Source of the DNA: an uncultured bacterium
GTDB taxonomy: Bacteria > Elusimicrobiota > Elusimicrobia > Elusimicrobiales > Elusimicrobiaceae
DNA: 64,000 bases
Direction of reading: 5' to 3'
Assembly (NCBI GenBank): GCA_949294095.1
Contig: CASFFZ010000002.1
Span: 1 to 64,000, forward strand
Shown here: piece after piece, positions 25,122 through 32,580 of the stretch
Numbering within the stretch: position 1 is the stretch's first letter
Layout of the letters: every line of letters starts with the position of its first letter
Notes under the pieces: generated by a model
What the model was told of the DNA's origin: nothing
The model's database searches: none
Seen by the model: the letters and a program-made list of their open reading frames with translations, nothing else
Made by a program: the position numbers and the translations under genes

Positions 25122-26798
25122 ATGAAACGTCTGTGTAAATTTGTATTGTCGGGGCTGTTGTGTTTGTTCGTTTCCGGGGCGGGGCACGCCTTGGGAAAAG
25201 TGGATTTTATCGTTTCCGGGCGGGATAAAGGCTCCGTATCGGCGCTGGAATCCAACGGCGTAACCTATGTGGACGTGCAGAAAACGGCCCGCAAATTCGG
25301 CACCGGCATTGAACTGTTTGCACAATCCAAGCAAGCCAAAATTTCCACCAAAGGTTTTTATGCCATTTTAACGGCGCCGCTGGCGGAAATTATTGTTAAT
25401 GCACAGCCGAAGACTCTCTCTGCCCCGGTATTGATTCAGGGCAGTAAAATGATGGTGCCGGTGGAGTTTTTCCTCCTGCCGCAGTTTCAGGAGGCGGTGG
25501 ACAAATATGTCTCTTTCCAAGACGGTGCCTTGTACGTAGAGCGGCGTTTTAATTTGGAATTTTCCGGCGAGCAGAAAAACCAGGCGGACACTTTGCTGGT
25601 GTTTGACGCCCGAAAAAAAATCGCGTACGAAACCAAACAACTTAATAAACATACGGTAACGGTTACGTTTTCCGATGTGATGCTCAAGCGGGATTTGCAC
25701 TCGCGCACGCGGACGGATTTTATCGCGTCTATGGACGTGCGTCAAGGGCGCAACGGGGAAGCCGTTTTGAAAGTGATTTTGGGCAAAAACGCCAAAGACT
25801 GGAGCTTTACCGAAACGGACGGAAAACTGGTATTTCGCGCCGGAGCGCAAAAAGCGGCTCCTGTGTTGGCGGCCGCGCCCGCCACGATAAAGGCCGAAAC
25901 GCCCGCTTCTCAGCCGGACGCGAAACCTGCCCTGAAAGGGCCTTCTCTTGCCAACGAAAAGCCTTCCGTTCTAATGGAAGACGACGGTTTTATCGAAATG
26001 AAAGCGGCTCCTGCGGTTCAGCCCGTTATGAAGGCGGAAAAACCCGCGGCGTCCAAACCGGCGCCGGTCATTAAAGCGGAGCCGAACCCGTTGACCATTC
26101 GTACGGCCCATAAAAAAATGCGCATTATGGTAGACCCCGGCCACGGCGGGAAAGACCCGGGCGCCGTGCGCGGGCGCTACCGCGAGAAAGACTGGAATTT
26201 GGACGTAGCCAAGGAGCTTGCGCGTCTGCTTAAAAAAGGCGGGTTTGAAGTGCAAATGACGCGCGCGAACGACACGTTTATCGCCCTGTCCGAACGCTCC
26301 AAAAAATCCAACCAGTTTAAAGCCGATTTGTTTGTGTCCATCCACACCAACGCGTCCAAAAACCGCAGTGCAAACGGATTTCAAGTTTATTTCCGCTCGG
26401 AAAAAGCCACCGACAAAGAAGCCGCCGAAGTAGCCGCCTTGGAAAACGAAGCCATGCAATACGAAGAAGTGCACTACAACTTTGTAGACGCTCTGCTGCA
26501 GTCCATGGCGAAGAACGAGTACATTAACGAAAGTTCCAAGCTGGCCGGCTATGTGCGCAATGCGGTGTATAAGCAGCCGGGCATTGGGATTGCCGTCAAT
26601 CAAAAAAACAGCGTGCGGCAAGCCAATTTCTACGTATTAAAGGGCGTCAACAGTCCGGCCATTTTGGTGGAAATGGGCTACATCAGCAGCAGCAAAGACC
26701 GCGGCCGCCTGGCCAACGGCACCGTGCGCGACCGCACGGCAAAAGGCATTTACACCGGCATTGTCAATTACGCCAAGAAAGAAGGTTGGATTGATTAA
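25122..26798 (+). CDS. Secreted N-acetylmuramoyl-L-alanine amidase
   Basis: A 558-residue exported peptidoglycan amidase (Amidase_3). Signal peptide MKRLCKFVLSGLLCLFVSGAGHA; a domain resembling copper-amine-oxidase N-terminal folds (residues ~27-130); a beta-rich AMIN-like segment (~150-245); a Pro/Ala/Lys linker (~250-325). The catalytic domain begins at IMVDPGHGGKDPGA, with His341 and Glu355 (REKD), then SIHTNA and ILVEMGYISS as the remaining zinc and catalytic residues. It cleaves the stem peptide from MurNAc, for example in cell separation. The start gives a full signal peptide but lacks a binding site. Confidence 0.93.
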   Translation: MKRLCKFVLSGLLCLFVSGAGHALGKVDFIVSGRDKGSVSALESNGVTYVDVQKTARKFGTGIELFAQSKQAKISTKGFYAILTAPLAEIIVNAQPKTLSAPVLIQGSKMMVPVEFFLLPQFQEAVDKYVSFQDGALYVERRFNLEFSGEQKNQADTLLVFDARKKIAYETKQLNKHTVTVTFSDVMLKRDLHSRTRTDFIASMDVRQGRNGEAVLKVILGKNAKDWSFTETDGKLVFRAGAQKAAPVLAAAPATIKAETPASQPDAKPALKGPSLANEKPSVLMEDDGFIEMKAAPAVQPVMKAEKPAASKPAPVIKAEPNPLTIRTAHKKMRIMVDPGHGGKDPGAVRGRYREKDWNLDVAKELARLLKKGGFEVQMTRANDTFIALSERSKKSNQFKADLFVSIHTNASKNRSANGFQVYFRSEKATDKEAAEVAALENEAMQYEEVHYNFVDALLQSMAKNEYINESSKLAGYVRNAVYKQPGIGIAVNQKNSVRQANFYVLKGVNSPAILVEMGYISSSKDRGRLANGTVRDRTAKGIYTGIVNYAKKEGWID

Positions 26799-26802
26799 AC
26801 TT

Positions 26803-26829
26803 AAAAACCCGCTTGCCGGCGGGTTTTTA
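26803..26829 (+). terminator. Intrinsic terminator after the amidase gene
   Basis: Stem AAAAACCCGC / GCGGGTTTTT with a six-base loop and T-run. It begins five bases after the amidase stop and ends the rng-amidase unit. Confidence 0.92.
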
Positions 26830-26858
26830 ACTGCTTAGCACAAAGGAACGGCTACTGC

Positions 26859-27401
26859 ATGAAAGCATTTCTGGTTTTATTTTGGATTTTTGCCAAGATC
26901 GGCACGTTTACGTTAGGCGGCGGGTACGCCATGCTGCCGCTTATTGAAAAAGAGCTTGTGGACAAACAGGCCTGGCTGGACAGAAAAGAATTTTTGGATT
27001 GCGTGGCGGTGTCGCAGGCGGCGCCGGGTATTTTGGCCATCAACGTGGCGATACTGGCCGGATATAAGATTAAAAATTTTTGGGGCAGCGTGATTGCTTC
27101 TTTGGGGGCGGCGCTGCCCTCTTTTGTGATTATTTTATTAATTGCCCTGTTCTTTAACGAGTATGAACATAACCCCGTGGTGCAGCGGGTGTTTATGGGC
27201 ATTCGCCCGGCGGTGGTGGCGCTGATTGCGGTGCCGGTGTTTAATTTATCCAAAGCGGCCGGCATTACGTATAGGACGGTGTGGATCCCGGCCGTTTGCG
27301 CGGGGCTGGTGTGGCTGCTGAAGGTGTCGCCGGTGTATATTATTTTGGCGGCGGGATTGGGCGGTTTTCTCTATGCAAGGCATAGCCGGAGGCATCCGTG
27401 A
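26859..27401 (+). CDS. chrA: Chromate transporter, first half
   Basis: A 180-residue membrane protein of the short-chain ChrA family. It opens with FAKIGTFTLGGGYAMLPLIEKELV and contains the SQAAPGILAINVAILAGYK signature. About five or six hydrophobic segments. Short ChrA proteins occur as adjacent pairs that together make up the two halves of the long form; the next gene is the partner, overlapping by four bases. Annotated substrates are chromate, but many such pairs may move another anion. Confidence 0.9.
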   Translation: MKAFLVLFWIFAKIGTFTLGGGYAMLPLIEKELVDKQAWLDRKEFLDCVAVSQAAPGILAINVAILAGYKIKNFWGSVIASLGAALPSFVIILLIALFFNEYEHNPVVQRVFMGIRPAVVALIAVPVFNLSKAAGITYRTVWIPAVCAGLVWLLKVSPVYIILAAGLGGFLYARHSRRHP

Positions 27402-27922
27402 TCTACTGGAAATTATTTGTTACGTTTTTTAAGATCGGCCTATTTAATTTTGGCGGCGGATACGCAATGATTTCGTTTATTCAAAACGAAGTAGTTTTTA
27501 AGCACGCGTGGCTGACCACGGCCGAGTTTACCGACGTGGTAGCCATCAGCCAAGTAACCCCCGGCCCGGTAGGCATTAACCTGGCTACGTATACGGGCTA
27601 TACGGCGGCGGACGGCGTGTGGGGGGCGTGTGTGGCCACGCTGGCGGTGTGTTTGCCTTCTTTTATTTTGATGCTGGCAGTCAGCAAATTCTTTTTAAAA
27701 TACCGCAAGGCCGCATCCGTAGAGGCGGTGTTTAGCGGGCTTCGCCCGGCGGTAATAGGGCTGATTGCGGCGGCGGCGTTGGTGCTGTGCAACCGGGAAA
27801 ATTTTGTGGATGTAAAAAGTCTTCTTTTCTTTGCGGCGGCATTTGTGGCGGTGTGGAAATACAAACTGGGCCCCATCAGCGTGATAGCCGTATGTGGGCT
27901 GGCGGGGTGGATAGTATATTAA
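27398..27922 (+). CDS. chrA: Chromate transporter, second half
   Basis: A 174-residue paralogue of the preceding protein with matching motifs: FFKIGLFNFGGGYAMISFIQNEVV and SQVTPGPVGINLATYTGY. GTG start, overlapping the first half's TGA (GTGA), so the two are made in equal amounts and probably form a heterodimeric ChrA. A strong hairpin follows. Confidence 0.9.
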   Translation: MIYWKLFVTFFKIGLFNFGGGYAMISFIQNEVVFKHAWLTTAEFTDVVAISQVTPGPVGINLATYTGYTAADGVWGACVATLAVCLPSFILMLAVSKFFLKYRKAASVEAVFSGLRPAVIGLIAAAALVLCNRENFVDVKSLLFFAAAFVAVWKYKLGPISVIAVCGLAGWIVY

Positions 27923-27930
27923 AGATAGAA

Positions 27931-28021
27931 TAAACTAACTTTTTCAAAATAAAGCAAGTAAAGCAAAATACTATTTATGCCGACGGTATTTTGCTTTTTT
28001 ATTAAAATACTTGTTAGTTTA
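27931..28021. repeat. Long nested inverted repeat with terminator core
   Basis: Three nested pairs of arms surround one loop. The outer pair is TAAACTAAC (27931-27939) with GTTAGTTTA (28013-28021). The middle pair is CAAGTA (27955-27960) with TACTTG (28008-28013). The inner pair is AAGCAAAATAC (27961-27971) with GTATTTTGCTT (27986-27996). The inner 11-bp stem followed by TTTT is a good terminator for the chromate pair. The outer arms extend the palindrome to 91 bases and overlap the -35 of the next gene. Confidence 0.8.
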
Positions 28022-28039
28022 TCCTAACTTTTGTATAAT
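28011..28039 (+). promoter_or_regulatory. Promoter of the secreted trypsin-like protein gene
   Basis: TTGTTA (28011-28016), 17-base spacer, perfect TATAAT (28034-28039). The -35 lies in the right outer arm of the palindrome. GAGAGGACTCC precedes the ATG at 28067, so this gene has a normal leader of about 20 bases. Confidence 0.75.
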
Positions 28040-28066
28040 AAATATATCTAAGCAAGAGAGGACTCC

Positions 28067-28837
28067 ATGAACAGTAATTTTTACACAAAAGCAGTAGTTG
28101 TTTTTGCCGTACTTACCGGATTTGCCGGCTGGGGGGCGGCCCAGACCGTAAAAGAGATGAAACCGACTCTGGATCGGGCAGCCGTTCAAGCCGAAAAGAA
28201 GCATCGGATGCAAACGTCCGTTGTAAATTTAAATTTCCGCTGGGAAAAAGAGGTTTACTTGAGCGACTTTGTTTCCCGCCGCCGCCCGGGGTTTAAAGAC
28301 ACGTTAATTCAACGGAAACAAAAAAACACCTCTTGCCGCGGGGTTTTGGTGGAAGGCGGCCGCCGCGTGCTGACGCCTGTGCAATGTGCGCAAGCGCCGG
28401 AAGGATTTACGCTTAAGTCCGTTACGCTTCTTTTTTCCAATGGACAAAAAGGGCTAGGTTCCAAGCGGACGGTGTCTATGAATGGGGAATTGGCGGAAAT
28501 TTGGGTTTCGCCGCAAGTAACAAAAGGGTTAAAAGGGGTTCCGCTGGCAACAGTGGCCCCGGGGGAAAGTTTGGCGGATGCTTTTGGAAACAGCGTTTTG
28601 GATGAATTACTGCAGTTTTTTATCAGTCGGGGGGTAGTATCGGGGCGGGCGAACCGAATAACGGGAACAAAAAATACCCTGCAAGTGGGCGATCCCTTCT
28701 TTTATCAAGGAAAGGTGGTTGCTTTGGTGCGGGAAGTTCCCTCCCGCCTGCCCGTTTCTTTTTGGGGCGGCGTTTCCGAAAAGCCGCTGACTCTTTTACG
28801 CACGCAACACCAAAAAGGGCTGTTTGCGTTCAGATAG
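28067..28837 (+). CDS. Secreted protein resembling an inactive trypsin-like protease
   Basis: A 256-residue protein with a signal peptide (MNSNFYTKAVVVFAVLTGFAGWGAA, cleavage near residue 25). Residues 90-107 read CRGVLVEGGRRVLTPVQC, closely shaped like the chymotrypsin C42-C58 segment (C-GG-LI...VLTAAHC), including both cysteines, but the catalytic His is Gln106. Residues 208-216, GDPFFYQGK, sit where GDSGGP would be, without the serine. So it may be a trypsin fold that has lost catalysis; this is inference from two motifs. No obvious operon partner, its own promoter and its own terminator. Confidence 0.6.
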   Translation: MNSNFYTKAVVVFAVLTGFAGWGAAQTVKEMKPTLDRAAVQAEKKHRMQTSVVNLNFRWEKEVYLSDFVSRRRPGFKDTLIQRKQKNTSCRGVLVEGGRRVLTPVQCAQAPEGFTLKSVTLLFSNGQKGLGSKRTVSMNGELAEIWVSPQVTKGLKGVPLATVAPGESLADAFGNSVLDELLQFFISRGVVSGRANRITGTKNTLQVGDPFFYQGKVVALVREVPSRLPVSFWGGVSEKPLTLLRTQHQKGLFAFR

Positions 28838-28880
28838 CAAAACTTCCTCTCCTCAAGCCAGGGACGAGGGGGTCTCCTAT

Positions 28881-28909
28881 AAACCGCCGGTTTGCAGCCG
28901 GCGGTTTTT
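28881..28909 (+). terminator. Terminator of the trypsin-like protein gene
   Basis: Stem AAACCGCCGG (28881-28890) / CCGGCGGTTT (28898-28907), T-run TTTTT. Forward strand. Confidence 0.92.
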
Positions 28910-28913
28910 GCAG

Positions 28914-28942
28914 AAAAAACCCGGCGGGGAAAGCCGGGGTTT
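28914..28942 (-). terminator. Terminator of the YgjP-type peptidase gene
   Basis: On the minus strand AAACCCCGGC, a TTTCCCC loop and GCCGGGTTTTTT form a stem with one bulge and a T-run. It lies four bases past the stop of the minus-strand gene and back to back with the forward terminator. Confidence 0.88.
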
Positions 28943-28945
28943 AAA

Positions 28946-29656
28946 TTATTTGTTTTCCGTTTCCGGGTTGTGCGCCGCGGGAGTGGGCGAATTTTCTTCG
29001 GGCTGCGGCGGTTGGGGGGCTTCCTGCGGTTCTTCGCGGTAGGTCAGTTCCACTTCCGCAAAAATAGAGCCCTTATTTTCGTTTAACCAGCGGCGGTGGC
29101 TTTTGTAGTCGGGGCAAAACTGCGCCACCAACTGCCAGTATTCCTGCCCGTGGTTCATATGCACCAAATGGCAGAGTTCATGCACCATTAAATAATCCTG
29201 TACGGCCAGCGGCATTTTGATGATGCGGTAGGAATAATTGATGTTTTTCTTGCCCGAACAGCTGGCCCAGCAGGTCTTTTGGTCTTTAATGACGATGTTG
29301 TTAAATTCCACCCCGATTTTTTCCGCCCATTCTTTTGTTTTGGCTTTCAGCGTTTCATTGGCTTTGTTGCGAAGCCACTCCGTTACCAGTGCAGCCGGGT
29401 CGGAATCTTTGGAATGCAAGTAGATGTGAAAAATCGTTCCGTCAAACGCTACGCCCTCTTCTTGGTCGGGCGTTACATACATGCGGGCTTCAAACAAATC
29501 GCCGTTATAGAGCACTTTGTTGTCCGTGTCGGAAGGCGTTTGCGCAGCGGCGGCGCCCGGTTTGGCGTCCGGCTGGCCGAATACCTCCGGCAGCTCTTTT
29601 TTGAGCCGTTCGATAAACAGTTTTACGTCGCTGATGACGCTTTGGGTGTCTGCCAT
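28946..29656 (-). CDS. YgjP/M48-like zinc metallopeptidase
   Basis: A 236-residue protein with the YgjP-like (DUF45) domain. The zinc site VHELCHLVHMNHGQEYW is intact, preceded by CWASCSGKKNINYSYRII, and followed by CPDYKSHRRWL. Unlike typical family members it has an N-terminal segment (about 1-60) and a Pro/Glu-rich C-terminal tail (EEPQEAPQPPQPEENSPTP). Cytoplasmic by lack of a signal. The ATG at 29656 is used because the promoter palindrome overlaps any longer form; the -10 box lies eight bases upstream, so the mRNA has almost no leader. Substrate unknown. Confidence 0.88.
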   Translation of the reverse strand: MADTQSVISDVKLFIERLKKELPEVFGQPDAKPGAAAAQTPSDTDNKVLYNGDLFEARMYVTPDQEEGVAFDGTIFHIYLHSKDSDPAALVTEWLRNKANETLKAKTKEWAEKIGVEFNNIVIKDQKTCWASCSGKKNINYSYRIIKMPLAVQDYLMVHELCHLVHMNHGQEYWQLVAQFCPDYKSHRRWLNENKGSIFAEVELTYREEPQEAPQPPQPEENSPTPAAHNPETENK

Positions 29657-29662
29657 ATATAT

Positions 29663-29694
29663 ATTGTATAAAAAACGGTTAAATTTTATACAAT
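29663..29694. promoter_or_regulatory. Symmetric divergent promoter of ygjP-like gene and gcv operon
   Basis: Perfect 11-bp inverted repeat ATTGTATAAAA (29663-29673) / TTTTATACAAT (29684-29694) with a 10-base centre. Each arm supplies TTGTAT as a -35 on one strand and TATACA as a -10 on the other, with 17-base spacing both ways. The two polymerases would compete for the same 32 bases. An operator for a dimeric regulator is an alternative or additional reading. Confidence 0.72.
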
Positions 29695-29719
29695 GGACGT
29701 ATACTTTTGGAGGCGTCCT

Positions 29720-30802
29720 GTGAACCATACCGATTTACAAAAAACACCGCTTTGCTCCGCCTGCGAAAAAGCCGGCGGCAAGATGGTGGACTTCCACGGG
29801 TGGCTGCTGCCCGTGCAGTTTGAAGGAATCATCGCCGAACATCATGCCGTGCGCAGCCAATCCGGTATGTTTGACGTGTCGCACATGGGGCAGATTTTTG
29901 TGGAAGGCAAAGACGCGTGGCCTTTTTTGCAGTATATCAACTGCAACAACATCAAAAACGAACCCGGGGCGGGCGTGTATTCCCATATTCTGACCGAAAA
30001 AGGCACGATTATTGACGATGCCATTTCGTTTTGCTTAACGCCGGAAAAGTTTTTAGTCGTGGTCAACGCCGCCTGCATTGCCGAAGATTTTGCCTGGTTT
30101 GAAAAACAGGCCGCAAAATTTAACGTAACCGTCCGTAACGAAAGCGCCCGCTGGGGGATGATTGCCCTGCAGGGGCCGCAGGCGTTGGAACAGGCGGCCA
30201 AACTGCTGCCGCAAGCCAAAGAGGTGGCGCGGTTTCATATTATAGAAATTGAACTGTTTGGCGCCAAAGGCTATTTGACGCGCACCGGATACACCGGCGA
30301 GGACGGCGTGGAAATTATGCTGCCCGGCGACAAAATAGAAAATTTGTGGGATGCCCTCTTGCAACAAGGGGTAAAGCCCTGCGGGTTGGGCGCGCGGGAC
30401 GTGCTGCGCTTGGAAGCGGGATACTTGCTAAACGGCGCCGATGCCGACCAAACCCGCACCCCGTATGAAGCCGGATGCGGCTGGGTGGTGAAGTTAGCCA
30501 AAGAAAATTTTGTAGGAAAAGACGCACTGGCGGCGCAAAAAGCACAGGGGGTAAAAGAAAAACTCACCGGATTTGTGCTTAAAAGCCCCGGCGTGCCGCG
30601 CGCCGGCTGCAAGGTGTTTGCCGGCGGGCAGGAAAAAGGCGTGCTGACCAGCGGCACTTTTTCGCCGCTGTTTAAGGGGATCGCCGTAGGATATTTGGCG
30701 GCGGACGCCGCCGTGCCGGGAACGGAAGTGGAAATAGAAATCCACGGCCGCCGCGCCAAAGCCGAAGTCGTAAAAACACCCTTTTATAAAAACCGAGTTT
30801 AA
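29720..30802 (+). CDS. gcvT: Glycine cleavage T-protein (aminomethyltransferase)
   Basis: A 360-residue GcvT, which releases ammonia from the aminomethyl-lipoyl H-protein and makes methylene-tetrahydrofolate. Diagnostic: MVDFHGWLLPVQFEGIIAEHHAVRSQSGMFDVSHMGQI; GYTGEDGVEIML; CGLGARDVLRLEAGYLL; TSGTFSPLFKGIAVGYL (each a family block). GTG start at 29720 with GGAGG eight bases upstream; an earlier in-frame ATG (29693) lies inside the promoter. First gene of gcvT-H-PA-PB. No glycine riboswitch aptamer is visible in the short leader. Confidence 0.96.
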   Translation: MNHTDLQKTPLCSACEKAGGKMVDFHGWLLPVQFEGIIAEHHAVRSQSGMFDVSHMGQIFVEGKDAWPFLQYINCNNIKNEPGAGVYSHILTEKGTIIDDAISFCLTPEKFLVVVNAACIAEDFAWFEKQAAKFNVTVRNESARWGMIALQGPQALEQAAKLLPQAKEVARFHIIEIELFGAKGYLTRTGYTGEDGVEIMLPGDKIENLWDALLQQGVKPCGLGARDVLRLEAGYLLNGADADQTRTPYEAGCGWVVKLAKENFVGKDALAAQKAQGVKEKLTGFVLKSPGVPRAGCKVFAGGQEKGVLTSGTFSPLFKGIAVGYLAADAAVPGTEVEIEIHGRRAKAEVVKTPFYKNRV

Positions 30803-30818
30803 TTAACAAGGAGAGCTT

Positions 30819-31199
30819 ATGCATAGCGAAGAAAATTGCCGTTTTGCCAAAACACACGAATGGGCCCATATGGAGGGCGACATTGCCACCGTGGGCATCA
30901 GCAACCACGCGCAGGAAGAAATCAGCGATATCGTATTTGTGGATTTGCCCAAAGTGGGCCAGCAGGTAACCGCGGGGCAGAACTGCTGTGTGATTGAGTC
31001 CGTTAAATCCGCTTCCGAAATTTACGCTCCCGTCAGCGGCGAAGTGGTGGAAGTAAACACTGCGCTCGCCAACGATCCGGCCCTCGTCAACCGCGAACCG
31101 CACGGAAACGGCTGGCTGTTTAAAATCAAGATGTCGGCCCCGGCTGAATACGAAAACTTAATGGATCTGAGCGCGTACAAAGCTACGCTGGGCAAATAA
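30819..31199 (+). CDS. gcvH: Glycine cleavage H-protein
   Basis: A 126-residue GcvH, the lipoyl shuttle of the glycine cleavage complex. The lipoyl-lysine motif is CVIESVKSASEIYAPVSGEV; KTHEWAHMEGDIATVGISNHAQEEISDIVFVDLP opens the fold. AAGGAGAGC is a strong binding site. It is the substrate of the lipoate ligase encoded three genes downstream. A terminator hairpin directly follows it, partly separating it from gcvPA. Confidence 0.97.
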   Translation: MHSEENCRFAKTHEWAHMEGDIATVGISNHAQEEISDIVFVDLPKVGQQVTAGQNCCVIESVKSASEIYAPVSGEVVEVNTALANDPALVNREPHGNGWLFKIKMSAPAEYENLMDLSAYKATLGK

Positions 31200-31212
31200 G
31201 GTTTAGAAACGC

Positions 31213-31240
31213 ATCCCCCGCTTTGGCGGGGGATTTTCAC
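31213..31240 (+). terminator. Hairpin between gcvH and gcvPA
   Basis: Stem ATCCCCCGC / GCGGGGGAT with a TTTG loop, then a weak T-run (TTTC). Probably a partial terminator, making more T and H protein than P protein, or an mRNA stabiliser. Confidence 0.65.
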
Positions 31241-31250
31241 CAGGATTTTT

Positions 31251-32579
31251 ATGTTTATTGCGAATACTCCCCAAGACCGCGAAGAAATGCTGCGTAAAAT
31301 CGGCGTTTCCTCGGTTAAAGATTTGCTTTCACAAATTCCGCAGGAACTCTTATACCCTGCCTTAGGCCTGCCCCAAGCGCTTACGGAACAGGAACTGACG
31401 GCCCACGTGCACAAACTGGCCGCCCGCAACCAGCCGCTTAAAAATTTTATCGGCGCAGGCATTTACGAACATTTTATTCCCGCCGCAGTCGGCGCGCTTT
31501 CTTCGCGCGGGGAATTTTTAACCGCCTATACCCCCTACCAGGCCGAAGCCAGCCAAGGCACCCTGCAAACCATTTACGAATTTCAAAGCTGCATTTGTTC
31601 GCTGTTTGATATGGATGTGGCCACCGCCTCTCACTACGACGGCGCCACCGCCTTGGCCGAAGCCGTGCTGGCGTGTTTGCGCATTACGGGGCGCAGCGAA
31701 ATTTTGATTTCGGCCGCCCTGCATCCGCATTACAAAGAAGTGCTTAAAACGTATGTGCGCCACCAAAAAGGCGTTTGCGTCAAAGAAATTCCTTTCCAGA
31801 AAGACGGCACGCTTGATTTGGAAATTCTTTCTCAGGAACTTTCCGAAAAAACGGCCTGTTTTGTGTTGCCCAATCCCAATTTTTTGGGTTGCTTGGAGCG
31901 GGCGGAAGAAATTTCTTCCCGCGTTCACCAAGCCGGCGCCTTGCTGACGGCGGTAGTAAATCCCGTGGCCTTGGGCGTGATGCAAACGCCGGGCACTTAT
32001 AACGCCGATTTTGCCGTAGCCGAAGGCCAGCCGCTGGGCAACGCCATGAACTTTGGCGGCCCGGGGCTGGGCATTATGACGGCCAAAAAAACGTATATGC
32101 GCCAGTTGCCGGGGCGTATTGTGGGCCTTGCCAAAGACAAAAACGGCCGCCGCGCTTTTGTGCTGACGCTTCAGGCGCGCGAGCAGCATATCCGCCGCGA
32201 AAAAGCTTCCTCCAACATTTGTTCCAACGAGGCGCTGTGTGCGTTAAATGCCGTGATTTATTTAACGCTTTTGGGCCCGCAAGGCTTGCGGGAAGTGGCG
32301 GAACTGAATTTGGAACGCGCCCATCAGTTGGCGGATTTAGCGGGCAACCTCCCGGGCTTTCGCGTAAAGTTTGCGGCGCCGTTTTTTAACGAATTTGTGC
32401 TGGAGTGCCCGATCCCGGCCAAGCAAGTAATTAAAAAACTGGCCAAAAAAGGCATCAGCGCCGGGTATGCGCTGGGGACTGATTTCAAAGGGATGGAAAA
32501 CTGCCTGCTCGTCTGCGCCACGGAAACCAAAACCGCGGCCGATTTGCAGGCATATGCCGATGCGCTGGGGGGTATTTAA
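31251..32579 (+). CDS. gcvPA: Glycine dehydrogenase (P-protein) subunit 1
   Basis: A 442-residue N-terminal half of the split glycine decarboxylase. It carries FIGAGIYEHFIPAAVGALSSRGEFLTAYTPYQAEASQGTL, SHYDGATALAEA and GGPGLGIMTAK, all GcvPA hallmarks. It pairs with GcvPB to form the active alpha2beta2 enzyme that decarboxylates glycine onto the H-protein. The stop is one base before gcvPB. The split form is typical of Firmicutes, Thermotogae and other anaerobes. Confidence 0.96.
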   Translation: MFIANTPQDREEMLRKIGVSSVKDLLSQIPQELLYPALGLPQALTEQELTAHVHKLAARNQPLKNFIGAGIYEHFIPAAVGALSSRGEFLTAYTPYQAEASQGTLQTIYEFQSCICSLFDMDVATASHYDGATALAEAVLACLRITGRSEILISAALHPHYKEVLKTYVRHQKGVCVKEIPFQKDGTLDLEILSQELSEKTACFVLPNPNFLGCLERAEEISSRVHQAGALLTAVVNPVALGVMQTPGTYNADFAVAEGQPLGNAMNFGGPGLGIMTAKKTYMRQLPGRIVGLAKDKNGRRAFVLTLQAREQHIRREKASSNICSNEALCALNAVIYLTLLGPQGLREVAELNLERAHQLADLAGNLPGFRVKFAAPFFNEFVLECPIPAKQVIKKLAKKGISAGYALGTDFKGMENCLLVCATETKTAADLQAYADALGGI

Positions 32580-32580
32580 A

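Noticed and set aside
29657-29719. Glycine riboswitch upstream of gcvT
   Set aside because: Only about 20 bases lie between the predicted start and the GTG, far too short for the aptamer.
29708-29722. Earlier ATG (29693) as gcvT start
   Set aside because: It lies inside the promoter repeat; GTG at 29720 has GGAGG at normal spacing and matches homologue length.
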